Assembly: GCA_022264855.1 (NCBI GenBank)
Contig: JABYQU010000042.1
Span: 62,001-126,000 of the forward strand
Length of the DNA stretch: 64,000 nt
Direction of reading: 5' to 3'
From: Lenzites betulinus
Lineage: Eukaryota > Basidiomycota > Agaricomycetes > Polyporales > Polyporaceae
This document shows positions 20,807-31,030 of the stretch, piece after piece. A program made the position numbers and the translations under genes. Each line of letters starts with the position of its first letter. Position 1 is the stretch's first letter. The notes beneath the pieces were generated by a model that saw only the letters and a list, made by a program, of their open reading frames with translations, searched no databases and was not told the origin of the DNA.

Positions 20807-23227
20807 GGTCGTCCAGATGGGAGCAAGGAGGCGGGGAAAAAATGGCTCACCGCAAAAAATAAGGTGTACTTATCTGTGTTCATAAGTGAAACACGGGAGA
20901 CAAGCGCAGCGCCGCAGGACCCTGACAGCCGCCAAACCTCTGCAGCGTGGCCGCCAATAGCCAATTGCCATTGAATTGGATGGGCGGGCAATGCAAGCTC
21001 CGTCGTTGACGTTAATCCTCGACGGGAAGACACTGATGCCCGGTCGGCAGCCAACTCTAGCGAGTAGATGGGTTGTCTTCCTCACGTACACAGGGCGATG
21101 TTGAGCTAAAGTCCGAATGAGTGCCATAAGATGAACACGCACTTCAGAAGAGCGCCTCGGAATTCCCAGATATCCCCATATGTCGCGACCTCCGGATCCG
21201 GAGTACTTGGTCCGCGGCGCGCGCTGCCGGGCACCAATAAGTAATCCACTCGCAGTCATTGTCGGCCCTCGGAAGCTGTAGTGTAACAAGTTAATGGCAA
21301 TTAACGCAGACCTGGCGACGGCCAAGAAAATCTCGGACTGTTCACGTCAAAATGAACGGGCTTGTCACGGTCATTGGCAAGCTTGGCTGCAGCCTGCCGT
21401 AGATAAACGGGGAGAGCCGCGCCACATAAGCACCAGTACACACAGCTTCGGGACGTACGTGTTCGATGCAGTCAAATGACGTCAAATAGCCCATTCGTTG
21501 CTCGCTCACTCACACGCTGCAGCGCGCGATACTGTGCATAGAGTCAGACACAAAGTCCCGGAGGGCAGTGCGCGGGTAGGCTCCTAGGCCTAAACCAGCC
21601 TCACGCACGGAGAAGCACAATCGTTATGTGCCGGGCTCGACGGGGTCTAACTTACTAAACTTGAATGCACCCTTCACGCCCGCGCGACCACCGGCGCAAG
21701 CTCGGGCGGGTGTTTCGAATCTTGCTGTATCATATCCGGCCTACGAGCTCGAGGGGCACGCGCGCGGATGACGGAGGTGGCGTTGCTTGCGGTACGCCGC
21801 CCGGGATATCTTCTGCCGTCTAGTCTAATAGATAGGTAGCCTCAGTCAACTGCATTGTGGTGGGAGAGCTAGCGCCTTGGTCGTCTACAACGGACCTTCA
21901 GTGAAGATCATCGACGGAAATGGCCAAGAAAGATGTAGGCGGCAAACTCGCTTCAACTTGAACTTGTCGTGTTCGGCGCTTATATTTTGACGTTGAGAAG
22001 CACGGCCACGTGACCGTGCTTCCTCGTCGTAGCGCGTCCGCGTCTGTCCGCACCTTTTTTTTTTCTTTTTTTGCTTGTCTTTTTTTTTTTGGTGGAGAGC
22101 CTTTCTCTGAAAAACCCTGTGAGTCCGTTAGAACATGTGGTAGGTTTTTCTAGCGCGCTATCCTATGGGAACAGATAACCTCCGGTGGTAGTCCGCTGCG
22201 TGTAGCCGGGTTCTAGTGCTTGCAGGAAGGTGTTCATGCCGCCACATTTCTCGCTAGGAGGTCGTCTGCTAACAGCACCCATCACAGGCGGTTTCTACCT
22301 AGGTCATGGTACGATTTCAACCACATCACATCATCAATGGCTGCATTTCGGGACGCGAGGTCAAGCAGACCGAGGCCACCCTGTCGCGTCCGCGTCCTCT
22401 ACCGATTACGAGGAGTTAGCTGCTGGAGTTCTTTTCGTCTCTCTCCGTACAGAAGAATCTCTTGCGCGCTGAAGCTGACGTAGGTCAGGACGCACCGCTA
22501 CACGTCAAGCCTATTTACAGGCATTCCATCGCTCATGGGCGAGCATCGCGGGACGTCTAAGCTGAGACGAGACGCGTTTCTAGATCGCGTCAATTTACTG
22601 AGCGGCGGGTGTGCATACGCCCGGGGCCCACGTTCCTGTGGACTCACAAGCAAACGAGGTCAGATTATATATCACGCGTGCGCCGAAGACCCGAACGGAT
22701 GTCTTCCAAATGGCTTCACTCCTTACTCACTTCCACTTTACCAGCTTGCCGCGAAGCTCGTCTTCGCGCACAAGCGGGTCGAGATCGATTGTGCGCTGCT
22801 GCCGGCCAAATTCACGGCTTCGCGACTTGCTTTCGGCGCGTTCTACGCGACGCGACGTCGTACGCAGCAGCGCCTGGAACGCGCAGGGTGCGATTGGAGC
22901 GGGACGCAGGGCGGGATCTGCGGCGCGGGCCGATCGTGTTTCGACGACGCTGCACTTGCGATCACTGCAGATCTATCAGCGCCGCCCCGGGCTTCGACGT
23001 CGACCTTGAACTCACAGCTGTGCCATCGACTCCTCCGAGTGCGCCCGTGTGATTCCAGATCCATGTCGGACGTTGAGCGCTGTCATACAGTCATTCCATG
23101 GGTCCATGAGGGTGTTCGAGTTCGACGTACCGCGAGGATGCTTCAGAACTTTACTTTTGGGCGTGCTTCGTACGCGTCATCGTCTGCGGTAGTTCGTCAT
23201 ACTTATCTCATGGGGCTGTAGTTGGCG
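20807..23227. other. Gene-poor upstream region of P450 copy 2
   Basis: Same content as 7300-9720 at a constant offset of 13507. The CACGTG palindrome is at 21997-22022, the T-runs near 22055-22088, and the unassigned open frame at 22535-23221. Substitutions against copy 1 are few, e.g. C/G at 8926 and G/C at 9121 in copy 1 coordinates. Confidence 0.5.
21997..22022. promoter_or_regulatory. 26-bp near-perfect palindrome centred on CACGTG (copy 2)
   Basis: Unchanged second copy of the palindrome at 8490-8515, at the same distance from the intact P450. Confidence 0.45.
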
Positions 23228-26200
23228 CGGCCGACTTAGGGGGCTAGCAATGGACCTACGGATGTGGGGGAGTGAGAGTAAGAGCAATGATTGATTATGG
23301 GCCCCAGGAAATCCTCCGGAAACCCCCGGCCGTCAAGCTTCTCCTCTGAACTCCTCTGAAAGCCAAAACAAAGTTCCAGGACCGAGTTTCCTCCAATACC
23401 GATACTGTCACCAGCTGCACAGTAAAACCCACACGGCCGGAACCACGGCCTCCTTAGAACGTACCGTGCATGCATCGACATATGTCGTAACGCGCCCATC
23501 GTACCGTACCGCCCTCGCCGACCCAGGTCCCAGCCACCGCCCGGGTCCACGGCATCCCTGCCCCCGCGCCCGGCGTGCCGACAGCGCCGTGCGGATCCCT
23601 TGCAGAAGCTTCCCGCATACAGCAGGTCTGCCGTCTGCAAGGTCCGTTTGCGGCGCGAAGACAGACCCCCTCCTCCCGCCTCCGACTTCGGCGTTTGAGC
23701 CTCTAGCGGCTCTGAATTCGTCTTCGCGGGGTTCTCCCTCGCCCTCGTCGATCCCTCCTGCGACGTCCTTCGACTTCGCGTTCTCGGGGCGATTTATCGA
23801 CCGCTCCCGCGCGGGCGAGTGCGCCTGGCCACGCAGTCTTCAGCGCCCATCGAGAGACCCTGAGCTGCCAGGGGTTCTGGAAGAACACAACGCAGCTGCA
23901 GAAGACATCGGCACTTCGAATGAGAAGAGCAAGCGCCCGCTCGTGCTTAATTAAATACCAAGTACTTCTCTCCTAGGAGGACGTGTGTGCGTGCGCGCCT
24001 GCTTCTGGAGCGTTCGAAATGGCGAATGGGTGCGTGCGATTTGAAGTGAGGCGAGCGAGAATGAGTGCTCTGTGTAGGATGTTCTGATTTCCTGTGTTTG
24101 TGAAGAATGACTTGCTGGAGGGGTCGCCAGCTCCCACCGCAGCTAAGGCCTATGGGGTCAGGAGACCTAGGTTCCGGCCGGGCCTCTTGGAGAGTGTCAG
24201 TCTGGGAAGTTGAGGGTGCAATAACACACCTCGAATCGAGCCAATACCACAGTATCCGCCGGCAAAGCCCAATATTAATAAATAGCGAACCGTCTTCACG
24301 ATTGCAAGGTGGACCCGTCTTGGCGCCCGAGACCTTCCAGACGTCCGTCGGCGTAGGCGGCTGCGAAAGTCCAGTACCTGAACATTGAATGGGGACCACT
24401 TGAAGTGAGGGCAACTTCCCAGCGGGGTGTCGTGGCACGTAGGTTCACGCAACGTTATGTCTCCCCGGACTCCAGAGTCCGGACGTGCCGAGATTCGAGT
24501 CGGCGCGAAGGGGGCGACGCAAACTCGCGCGGTCGACTGGGACCCGGGCTCATCAGTACTTCTTGTGTCCTGAATCCTGGCCGGGGTCAGGGCGGTGTAT
24601 GTCCACACACAAGCGCCATAGAACGAAGGGGCGAGGGAGCTTGGTCCCGGTGGAGAGATGCGTGCGGGCGTGACATGAATTGGCATGGGTGCAGAACGCG
24701 CGAGAGGTCCTAGATACAGACTCTGCACAGCTTGAGCTGGAAGAGGAGCGAAATGAATGAGTGTCAATTCAATTATTCAGGGTTGCTCGAACTCACGCAG
24801 TGTGGCAGTGTGTGCGCGGCCGGGATCTATATCAAACACACGGCGATGATGAGCACAGCGCTCCCAATCGACCACGATCGACCTTTGCTGCCCGTACCTT
24901 TACAATTCAAAGACAAAATGGGCGCGCCGCGGGCCTACCCCACGGTATCACTTGAGCTTGTCACGCTCGTCTTTGCCTCCGTGGACACAGTACACTGGTA
25001 CTAGCACATGTACAGCTAGCACCGTGCAACGTCCACAACGCAGCGAACAACTCGGCCCCGGTAAGGATCGACGGAGAGGGCAGTGCCCGAGGCCCAAAAT
25101 CGAGCGAGCTAGGGACTCGGAGGGCCGAACAGCGACGCCCGACTAGAACGTACGCGCTGACTAGAGCTCCGCCGGCTTGAGACGCGAATAATGCCTTGAG
25201 CATCACTAGTCCGCACTGGCAGGGGGCACAGCGTTGAACGATGCGGACGCGAACAGCACCGTCCGGGCCCGGGCCCCGTCTGCCGCACACGCACGCACCC
25301 CCTAGGCTCGAAACCCCGGCGCAGCTGTAGCGTGCATCCGAGTAGCACGCGGAGGTCGTCGTCCCGAGCCGTGCACGCGTCACTCGTCCGGCGCGCCTCC
25401 TCTCGCGTGCGTGCTCGCTCGCTGGCCGGAGATGGTATGCACCCTGACTGCTAGAACTCCGGTAGAGAGTGCATGCCCCCAGCCCGGCCGGGACTGGTAC
25501 GCATCTTAGGCATTCCAGGGTGCCCTCCGGTGGCAGAGGGAGTACGGCCGGACCCCCGGACCCCGGTGCAAAGATGCTCGTCGTCCGTCGGAGGTATTTA
25601 TCGAGAGAAGCGTACAGAAGCCGCCAGAGCTGCGCGGAAGCGGTCCATGGGGTGTTCTGCAGTGTGCTTAGTTGAGCGTTACTATCAAGCCTAGCCGGAC
25701 GCGTTCTGGACCAAGGCACCTTTCGATATAGCGTGAGCTTGACTGGAAGCTTGAGGCGGCCCTTTGAGTACGTAGTAGCACCCAGGTGCATCGACGTCCG
25801 CATTCGACAGTCTAGTAAAAGTCCTTCTTGTACGATCATAAGCAACATGCTATTTCAAGAGCATCGTACACGTACTCGGCACTGCGACGTACCGGGCCAT
25901 GCACGCTGGACCGGCGGGGATGCCTCCAAGGCCGGAGTTGTCTTCAACGTCTGCCGGATAGTCACTGTCGTTCGGAGCGTCATCCTAGAGGCCCTGTCAT
26001 CAGAAAGAACTTGGAAAACACTCACTGGGCCTGACGGGGGTCGTATTGACGAGCCTCAGCGCCGCGCTTCATGCCAGTGATCCATGATCCATGATCCATG
26101 CTCGTTAGTCGCGAGACTGATAGCTCAGACCACGGCGCTGGAGTAGCGGTGATTGCAGATAGCAGACCACCGGCCACCTCGCAAGCGGTGTCACTGTCAC

Positions 26201-26321
26201 TCCGACTGCAGCTGGCCGAGGATTGGCGATCGGCGATCTGAATCGCTGAAGCGCATAGTATCGGCGGCAGCAGCCGGCGCAGCGTAGCGTGAATACAAAC
26301 ATACCAGGATACGACTCGCGC

Positions 26322-26399
26322 GAGGTACCCGTACCACACCAGAATACGAGGTACCCGTACAGCACCAGGTGACGAGGTACCCGTACACCTGGTCATGCG
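26322..26399. repeat. 26-bp tandem repeat, three units
   Basis: GAGGTACCCGTAC recurs at 26322, 26348 and 26374, each followed by a variable CACCAG-containing spacer. GGTACC within the unit is itself palindromic, and CCAGGT...ACCTGG brackets the third unit. Confidence 0.75.
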
Positions 26400-27596
26400 A
26401 GCGACGCTAGCTGGCGGTATGTTGATTCTAACAAACGCGGACACGCGCTGGACCCGCAAGCGTTCCGAATGCCCATGTCATGATCTCAACGATAATCCCA
26501 GTCACGGCGGTTCTCGGATGACATGTCGCAAGAGGAGCAGCTGTAAGTACAGGACTCAGATTATGATTGCGGACTCAGCGCGAGGCGGGCACCTCAATAC
26601 GGTAATCACAGACTTGTGATTGTCAGAAAGGGCCATCGTACACAGGGCGATGTCATCTGCGGAATGTCTGAGCCTTGAGCTTGAGCGGAAGCTGGCGATA
26701 CGACCTGGCAGTGCGGAGTTGTGTCGACACCGGGACAGTCGCAGTCGCGGTGGACTCTGCCTTGCGGCCAGTCGCGCGAACAGAACCCCGAGTGGTATGG
26801 AATGTGGCACCACGCCACCAACAGTTCAGCTGGCGTTGTGCGTTAGGAGGTAGATGTGCACTTACCACCGGCGCCGACGCCGAAAATGATCCAAATGCGC
26901 TCTGACAAGCGAGCGTAGTACGCATTACTGCTGACGAACGACGCCAACGCCGGAGCACATTCGTCGTCCGTCTTCCGTACCATGCTTGGCGTGACCGCTT
27001 TGGGCGGGACTCTGGTCCCATATCGATATTTTGGTCAGAGCACCGGAGTCGCCTCTTTGCCGAACCTTCGCGTGCCAAAATATGGTGATCTCAACAACCA
27101 CCTCAGGATGCAATAGCGCGATAGATACTTGAAAAAGGAGTGCCAAACACGATGATGACGCACAGGAGCGCGCGTCCAGCACAGGAAACCAGTGGGCGCA
27201 ATCCCGCCCATGGCAAGGAGGGTCCGGGCGCGCGCGCCGAACAAGACCAAAAACCTACGGGCCTAACAGCTGTGGTTGGCCGAGTTGCGGACGCGGGCGG
27301 CGGGTCAAGCGAGGGTGTTGCGTTGATTATCGGGGCCGTAGACGATGCGACCATCTGAGACGGCGCAGGCACATAGAGGGAGAGAGGGAGGTGAGGCGTG
27401 GCCAGTGGGTGAGGCCGGCGGGAGGAGTGAGTGTGACCGGACTGTCACGTAGAATCAAACTCAGCCTCGCGCAGGATGAATGAACGGTGGCCGCAGTGCG
27501 ACAGCGTGAATACGAGTCTGTGCGTGTCCCGGCCCTCTCCCACGTGTATATCCGGAGGAAAACCCGTGGCTGGATAGGAGTAATGACGGCTTACAA

Positions 27597-27645
27597 GCAG
27601 TTTAGGCAGGGATTAACCGTCACGATTAATCCCTGCCTAAACTGC
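27597..27645. other. Perfect 20-bp inverted repeat with 9-bp loop
   Basis: The arm 27597-27616 (GCAGTTTAGGCAGGGATTAA) is exactly the reverse complement of 27626-27645. The loop is CCGTCACGA, in which CG..CG could extend the pairing. About 1 kb upstream of the CFA-synthase start. Perfect pairing of this length is not expected by chance. It could be a palindromic element remnant, a folded transcript or a cruciform-prone site. Confidence 0.7.
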
Positions 27646-28530
27646 CTGTCCCCCGCCAACTTCGGTGCGGTTCGTTCCAATCAAGTGCCACCGCCGGATT
27701 TCAGCCGTCGCAAGCACCGGGCGGGGGGCCATCGTCGGCGGATGGGGTTCTCCCGTCGTGGCAGAGGCTGAGGGAGCGCCGTCGAGTAAGTTCCCGGCGG
27801 AGGCTTCGCATTCTGCGCAGAAGGGATCTGGGCTCGCTCGCCGTCCCACGCTCCTTGCCTCCTCACTCTCTCCCCCTGCGCACGTCCCCCGGCGGGCACG
27901 AGCATGACAGCAGCAGATTCTTGGGCTGTTCCAATCTTCACTTCACAGAATACTCTCGATCCACTTTCCTGGCGCAGCGCAGCCTCCGAGTTCCAGGTCA
28001 TGTGGTGAGCGCCCGACCTCAGCCTCCTCCTCCCCCTCCCCCATCTGATCCTTGCGTTCCGTCCCGCAGAAAGAACAGGACCCCACCGGTGGCGGCTGCG
28101 CCCTTGCGCGGGCTTCCGTTCCTGCATGCACGGCCCAGCCCAGCGGTCTCGCGCGGGAGGGCTGCGCGAACACCGGCCCCGGCTGCCGTGCGCAACGCTG
28201 TCCTCACCGGGGTCCGCAGATTCCTGAGTAGACGGGGGATGAGCTACGCAGGGGGCCCCGGGGGCCTCTCCCTGGCGGTTCTTCGCGACATCACTCCTGT
28301 TCTCCAGATTCCGCGCACTGACCCTGCCCATCTCGATCCATCGGGGCTTGTTGGCGTACGTTTCCGTGTTCTGCGCACGCACGCCGTCGATGCGCGCTGT
28401 CGCGCCGAACTTGGACCACTCGCCCGTATCCAGAAAGAACACAGTGCGGGGTTCCCCGGGCCCGGCGCGTCCGCCTTCGTGCGCGCGTCCCTCAGCCCCC
28501 GCCGTACTCCCTCTCCTCAGACTGTGAAGA

Positions 28531-28537
28531 TATAAAT
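28531..28537 (+). promoter_or_regulatory. Candidate TATA box of the CFA-synthase gene
   Basis: TATAAAT about 110 bases upstream of the chosen ATG (28647), in a CT-rich leader. The position is compatible with a fungal core promoter and a short 5' UTR. Confidence 0.4.
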
Positions 28538-28646
28538 GGGACGAGCGCAGGCGGGGCTCCCACCACCACCGCTCCTCCTCGCCTTCGCACCCACAACGGG
28601 CCGCCGCCACACCCAGCAGCACCTGCACCCACCCACTGTCGCCGCA

Positions 28647-31030
28647 ATGCCACACCGTGCCGTCTCGCCCCAGCTCAGCGAGCTCTCCTCCGAGGGCTCC
28701 TCCGCGGGCTCCTCCACCCTCGACATCTCCGACTCCAGCGCCGCCGCCGCCGCTGCCGCGCCATACTCCTTCCTTGTTCTCTTCGGTCAGTCCCCCTTCC
28801 TTCTTGCCCGCTCTCCCACCCCACTAACGGCTGCTTTGGTGGTGTACGGATCCTCTTCGCATATACATAGCCCGCTCCTCTATCCTCTCCGTGCTGCGCT
28901 CTGCGATCGTCGTCGGGCACATGCGCATCGAGGACCGGGACGAGACCTTCCACTTCGGCACACCCGCCTCCGACAAGACGGGCAGCGGGGGCGGGAGCGT
29001 AGTCCGCCTCAAGGTACACAACGGGCGGTTCTGGACGCGCGTCTTCGCGTGAGTCCCCCTTTGCCATCTATTCCGAGCCGGGGTTGCTGTGTTGCGTGCT
29101 CGTACTCACGTTCATCTCGCGACAGGGCGGGCGATCTTGGATGTGCGTGGCCCCTTCTTTTCCTTATACGCGAGGTTTTCGGAGTTCTGACGATCCGCCT
29201 TGCGTGTGTTTAATAATACAGTCAGCGAAGCATACATGATCGGGGACGTCGAGATCGAGAACCTGAAGTCCATCATGGACGTACGTCTCTTTCCTTTTCG
29301 CTTTCCCCTCCTCCCCGCCCCTTCCCTTTCAGTATGGTACATATGTGCCTCGCGTACCTTCCCACCCTCCACTCTCCGTTTCATACCCTCCGCCTCTCCC
29401 CGCCCCGCAAATTATGCTGACACTCCACCCATAGCTCTGGCTCGACAATGAGTCAACTGTTTCCGCGGTCTCCTCGCTATTGGCCCGCGCCTTCGCTGCC
29501 GCCTCCGCACTACGCAACGCATTCTTCGGGCAGACGCGCACGCGGGCACGCCTGAACGTGATCGCGAGCTACGATACAGCCAATGAGCTCTTCATGGTTC
29601 GTCTTTTCGCGTCTTGCCCTGCATACCTTCCTAACTGTCCGTTGACGCCACCGCACACAGACCTTCCTCAGCCGCGAAATGATGTACTCATGCGCACTCT
29701 GGGGCGACTCCGAGGGCGGCGTCCGCGGCGACCTCCTCCTCCCCTCCGTCGCCGCCGCCGCCTCCTCCGCCGCATTCTCCTCGTCCTCTGCCTTCCCCAC
29801 GTCCTCCACCTCCCACTCCAACGCGCCCCCACATGAATGCTGCGACGCGTCCAGCCCCCTCTCGCGCGCGCTCGCAGAGGACGGCGACGCGCTCGAGCGC
29901 GCGCAGATGCGCAAGATCCACCACGTGCTGCGCGCGGCGCGTGTGAAGCCGGGCGACAGGGTGCTCGAGTTCGGGACCGGCTGGGGCGGGCTCGCCATTG
30001 AGGTGCGTTTATTTCCCTTTCCCTTCCCCCATCCCAATTCAAAGACTGACGCAAACACGCAGGCGGCAGCGACGTACGGGTGCGAGGTCGACACGCTCAC
30101 GCTGTCCGTCGAGCAGAAGACGCTCGCGGAGGAGCGCGCGCGGGAACGCGGCGTCGCGGGGCGCGTGCACGTGCACCTCATGGACTACCGCGACGTGCCG
30201 CGCGCATGGGCGGGACGCTTCGACGCCTTCATTAGCGTGGAGATGCTGGAACACGTCGGGAGCAAGGTGCGTGTTCCCTTCCCTGCAGCGAAATAGAGCA
30301 GGGGTCGCTGACGCAGAGGCACGGACACGCAGTATTACAAACGGTACTTCGAGCTCGTCGACTTTGCGCTGAAGCCAGCGGGCGCGACCGCCGTCGTGAC
30401 GTGCTCCACATTCCCCGAGGGGCGCTATACCGGATACCAGTGCGTCTTACTCATCCCTCCGTGCTCCTCCCGCACCCTAACCCGCGCGTGCGCGAAAATA
30501 GGGCGGAAGACTTCATGCGGCGCTACATGTGGCCGAACTCGTGCCTCCCGAGCGCGACGGTGCTCATCGACGCCGCGTACGCCGCCTCGCGCGGCCGCTT
30601 CACGCTCGAGGGCGTCGAGAACCACGCCTCCCGTACGTCCCCGCGCGTCCTCTCCCCTAATACATCAATTCGCTGACCAAAGTTCACGGCCCTCCGCCCC
30701 CGCACAGACTACCCACGCACGCTCCGCACCTGGAGCCGGCGCCTGCTCGCGCACGCGCCCGAGCTGCAAGACGCGCTCGCGGCACGGTACCCCGCACTGC
30801 GCGCGCGCGCGACGTACGGCGAGTTCCTGCGCAAGTGGGAGTACCTGTTCGCGTACGCGGGCGCGGGCTTCGCCAAGGGCTACATCACGTGCCATATGCT
30901 CACGTTCGTCCGTTCGGTGAGTTTTTCGTTTGCCCCTTCGCTTCGCGTGGTCGAGGCTCTCGCGATATCGGGCTTGGGACGCATGCTGATGGCGGGTCGA
31001 TAGAGCGACGTGATGGACGCGTGCGATTGA
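28647..31030 (+). CDS. cfs1: Cyclopropane-fatty-acyl-phospholipid synthase family methyltransferase
   Basis: Ten exons (28647-28785, 28871-29048, 29226-29280, 29435-29596, 29661-30002, 30063-30266, 30333-30439, 30502-30632, 30708-30916, 31004-31030), all with GT-AG introns, join in phase to 517 residues. The product uses SAM to methylenate unsaturated acyl chains of phospholipids, at membranes. The SAM-binding motif is VLEFGTGWGGLAIE, split from AATYGCEVDTLTLS by an intron. The family's ASYDTANELF / MMYSCALW substrate region precedes it, and MDYRDVPRAW, SVEMLEHVGSK, YYKRYFELVD and FAYAGAGFAKGYI follow. Odd: an Ala/Ser-rich insertion (around 29735-29830) sits between the MMYSCALW segment and the SAM domain. 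The symbol follows the Coprinopsis cinerea CFA synthase gene linked to fruiting; orthology is inferred. Sphingolipid C9-methyltransferases are related but carry N-terminal membrane helices not seen here. Confidence 0.88.

Larger units (their letters stand above)
13358..23967. repeat. Copy 2 of the large direct duplication
   Basis: Second copy of 1-10465. Its reading frames are better preserved: the P450 last exon and the small hypothetical gene are open here and frameshifted in copy 1, so copy 2 is the better reference. Similarity ends shortly after a shared TTAATTAAATACCA stretch (10448-10461 and 23950-23963). The left boundary at 13358 is imposed by the start of the window; the repeat array continues upstream of it to about 12550, so the real duplication junction may be further left. 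Confidence 0.95.
23968..28528. other. Gene-poor stretch between the duplication and the CFA-synthase gene
   Basis: No protein recognised. Contents seen: a 7-bp repeat (ATCCATG) at about 26081-26101, a 26-bp tandem repeat at 26322-26399, and a perfect hairpin at 27597-27645. The 324-codon minus-strand frame 27681-28655 overlaps the start of the CFA-synthase gene and has low-complexity composition, so I treat it as a shadow. Confidence 0.5.

Noticed and set aside
24455..24535. tRNA-like arrangement (paired CCGGACTCC.. and GCCGAGATTCGAGTCGGC)
   Set aside because: The T-loop length is wrong, and I could not form an acceptor stem or a standard anticodon arm.
27681..28655. 324-codon minus-strand open frame
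   Set aside because: Overlaps the CFA-synthase promoter and start, low-complexity composition, no domain; explained by GC-rich DNA.
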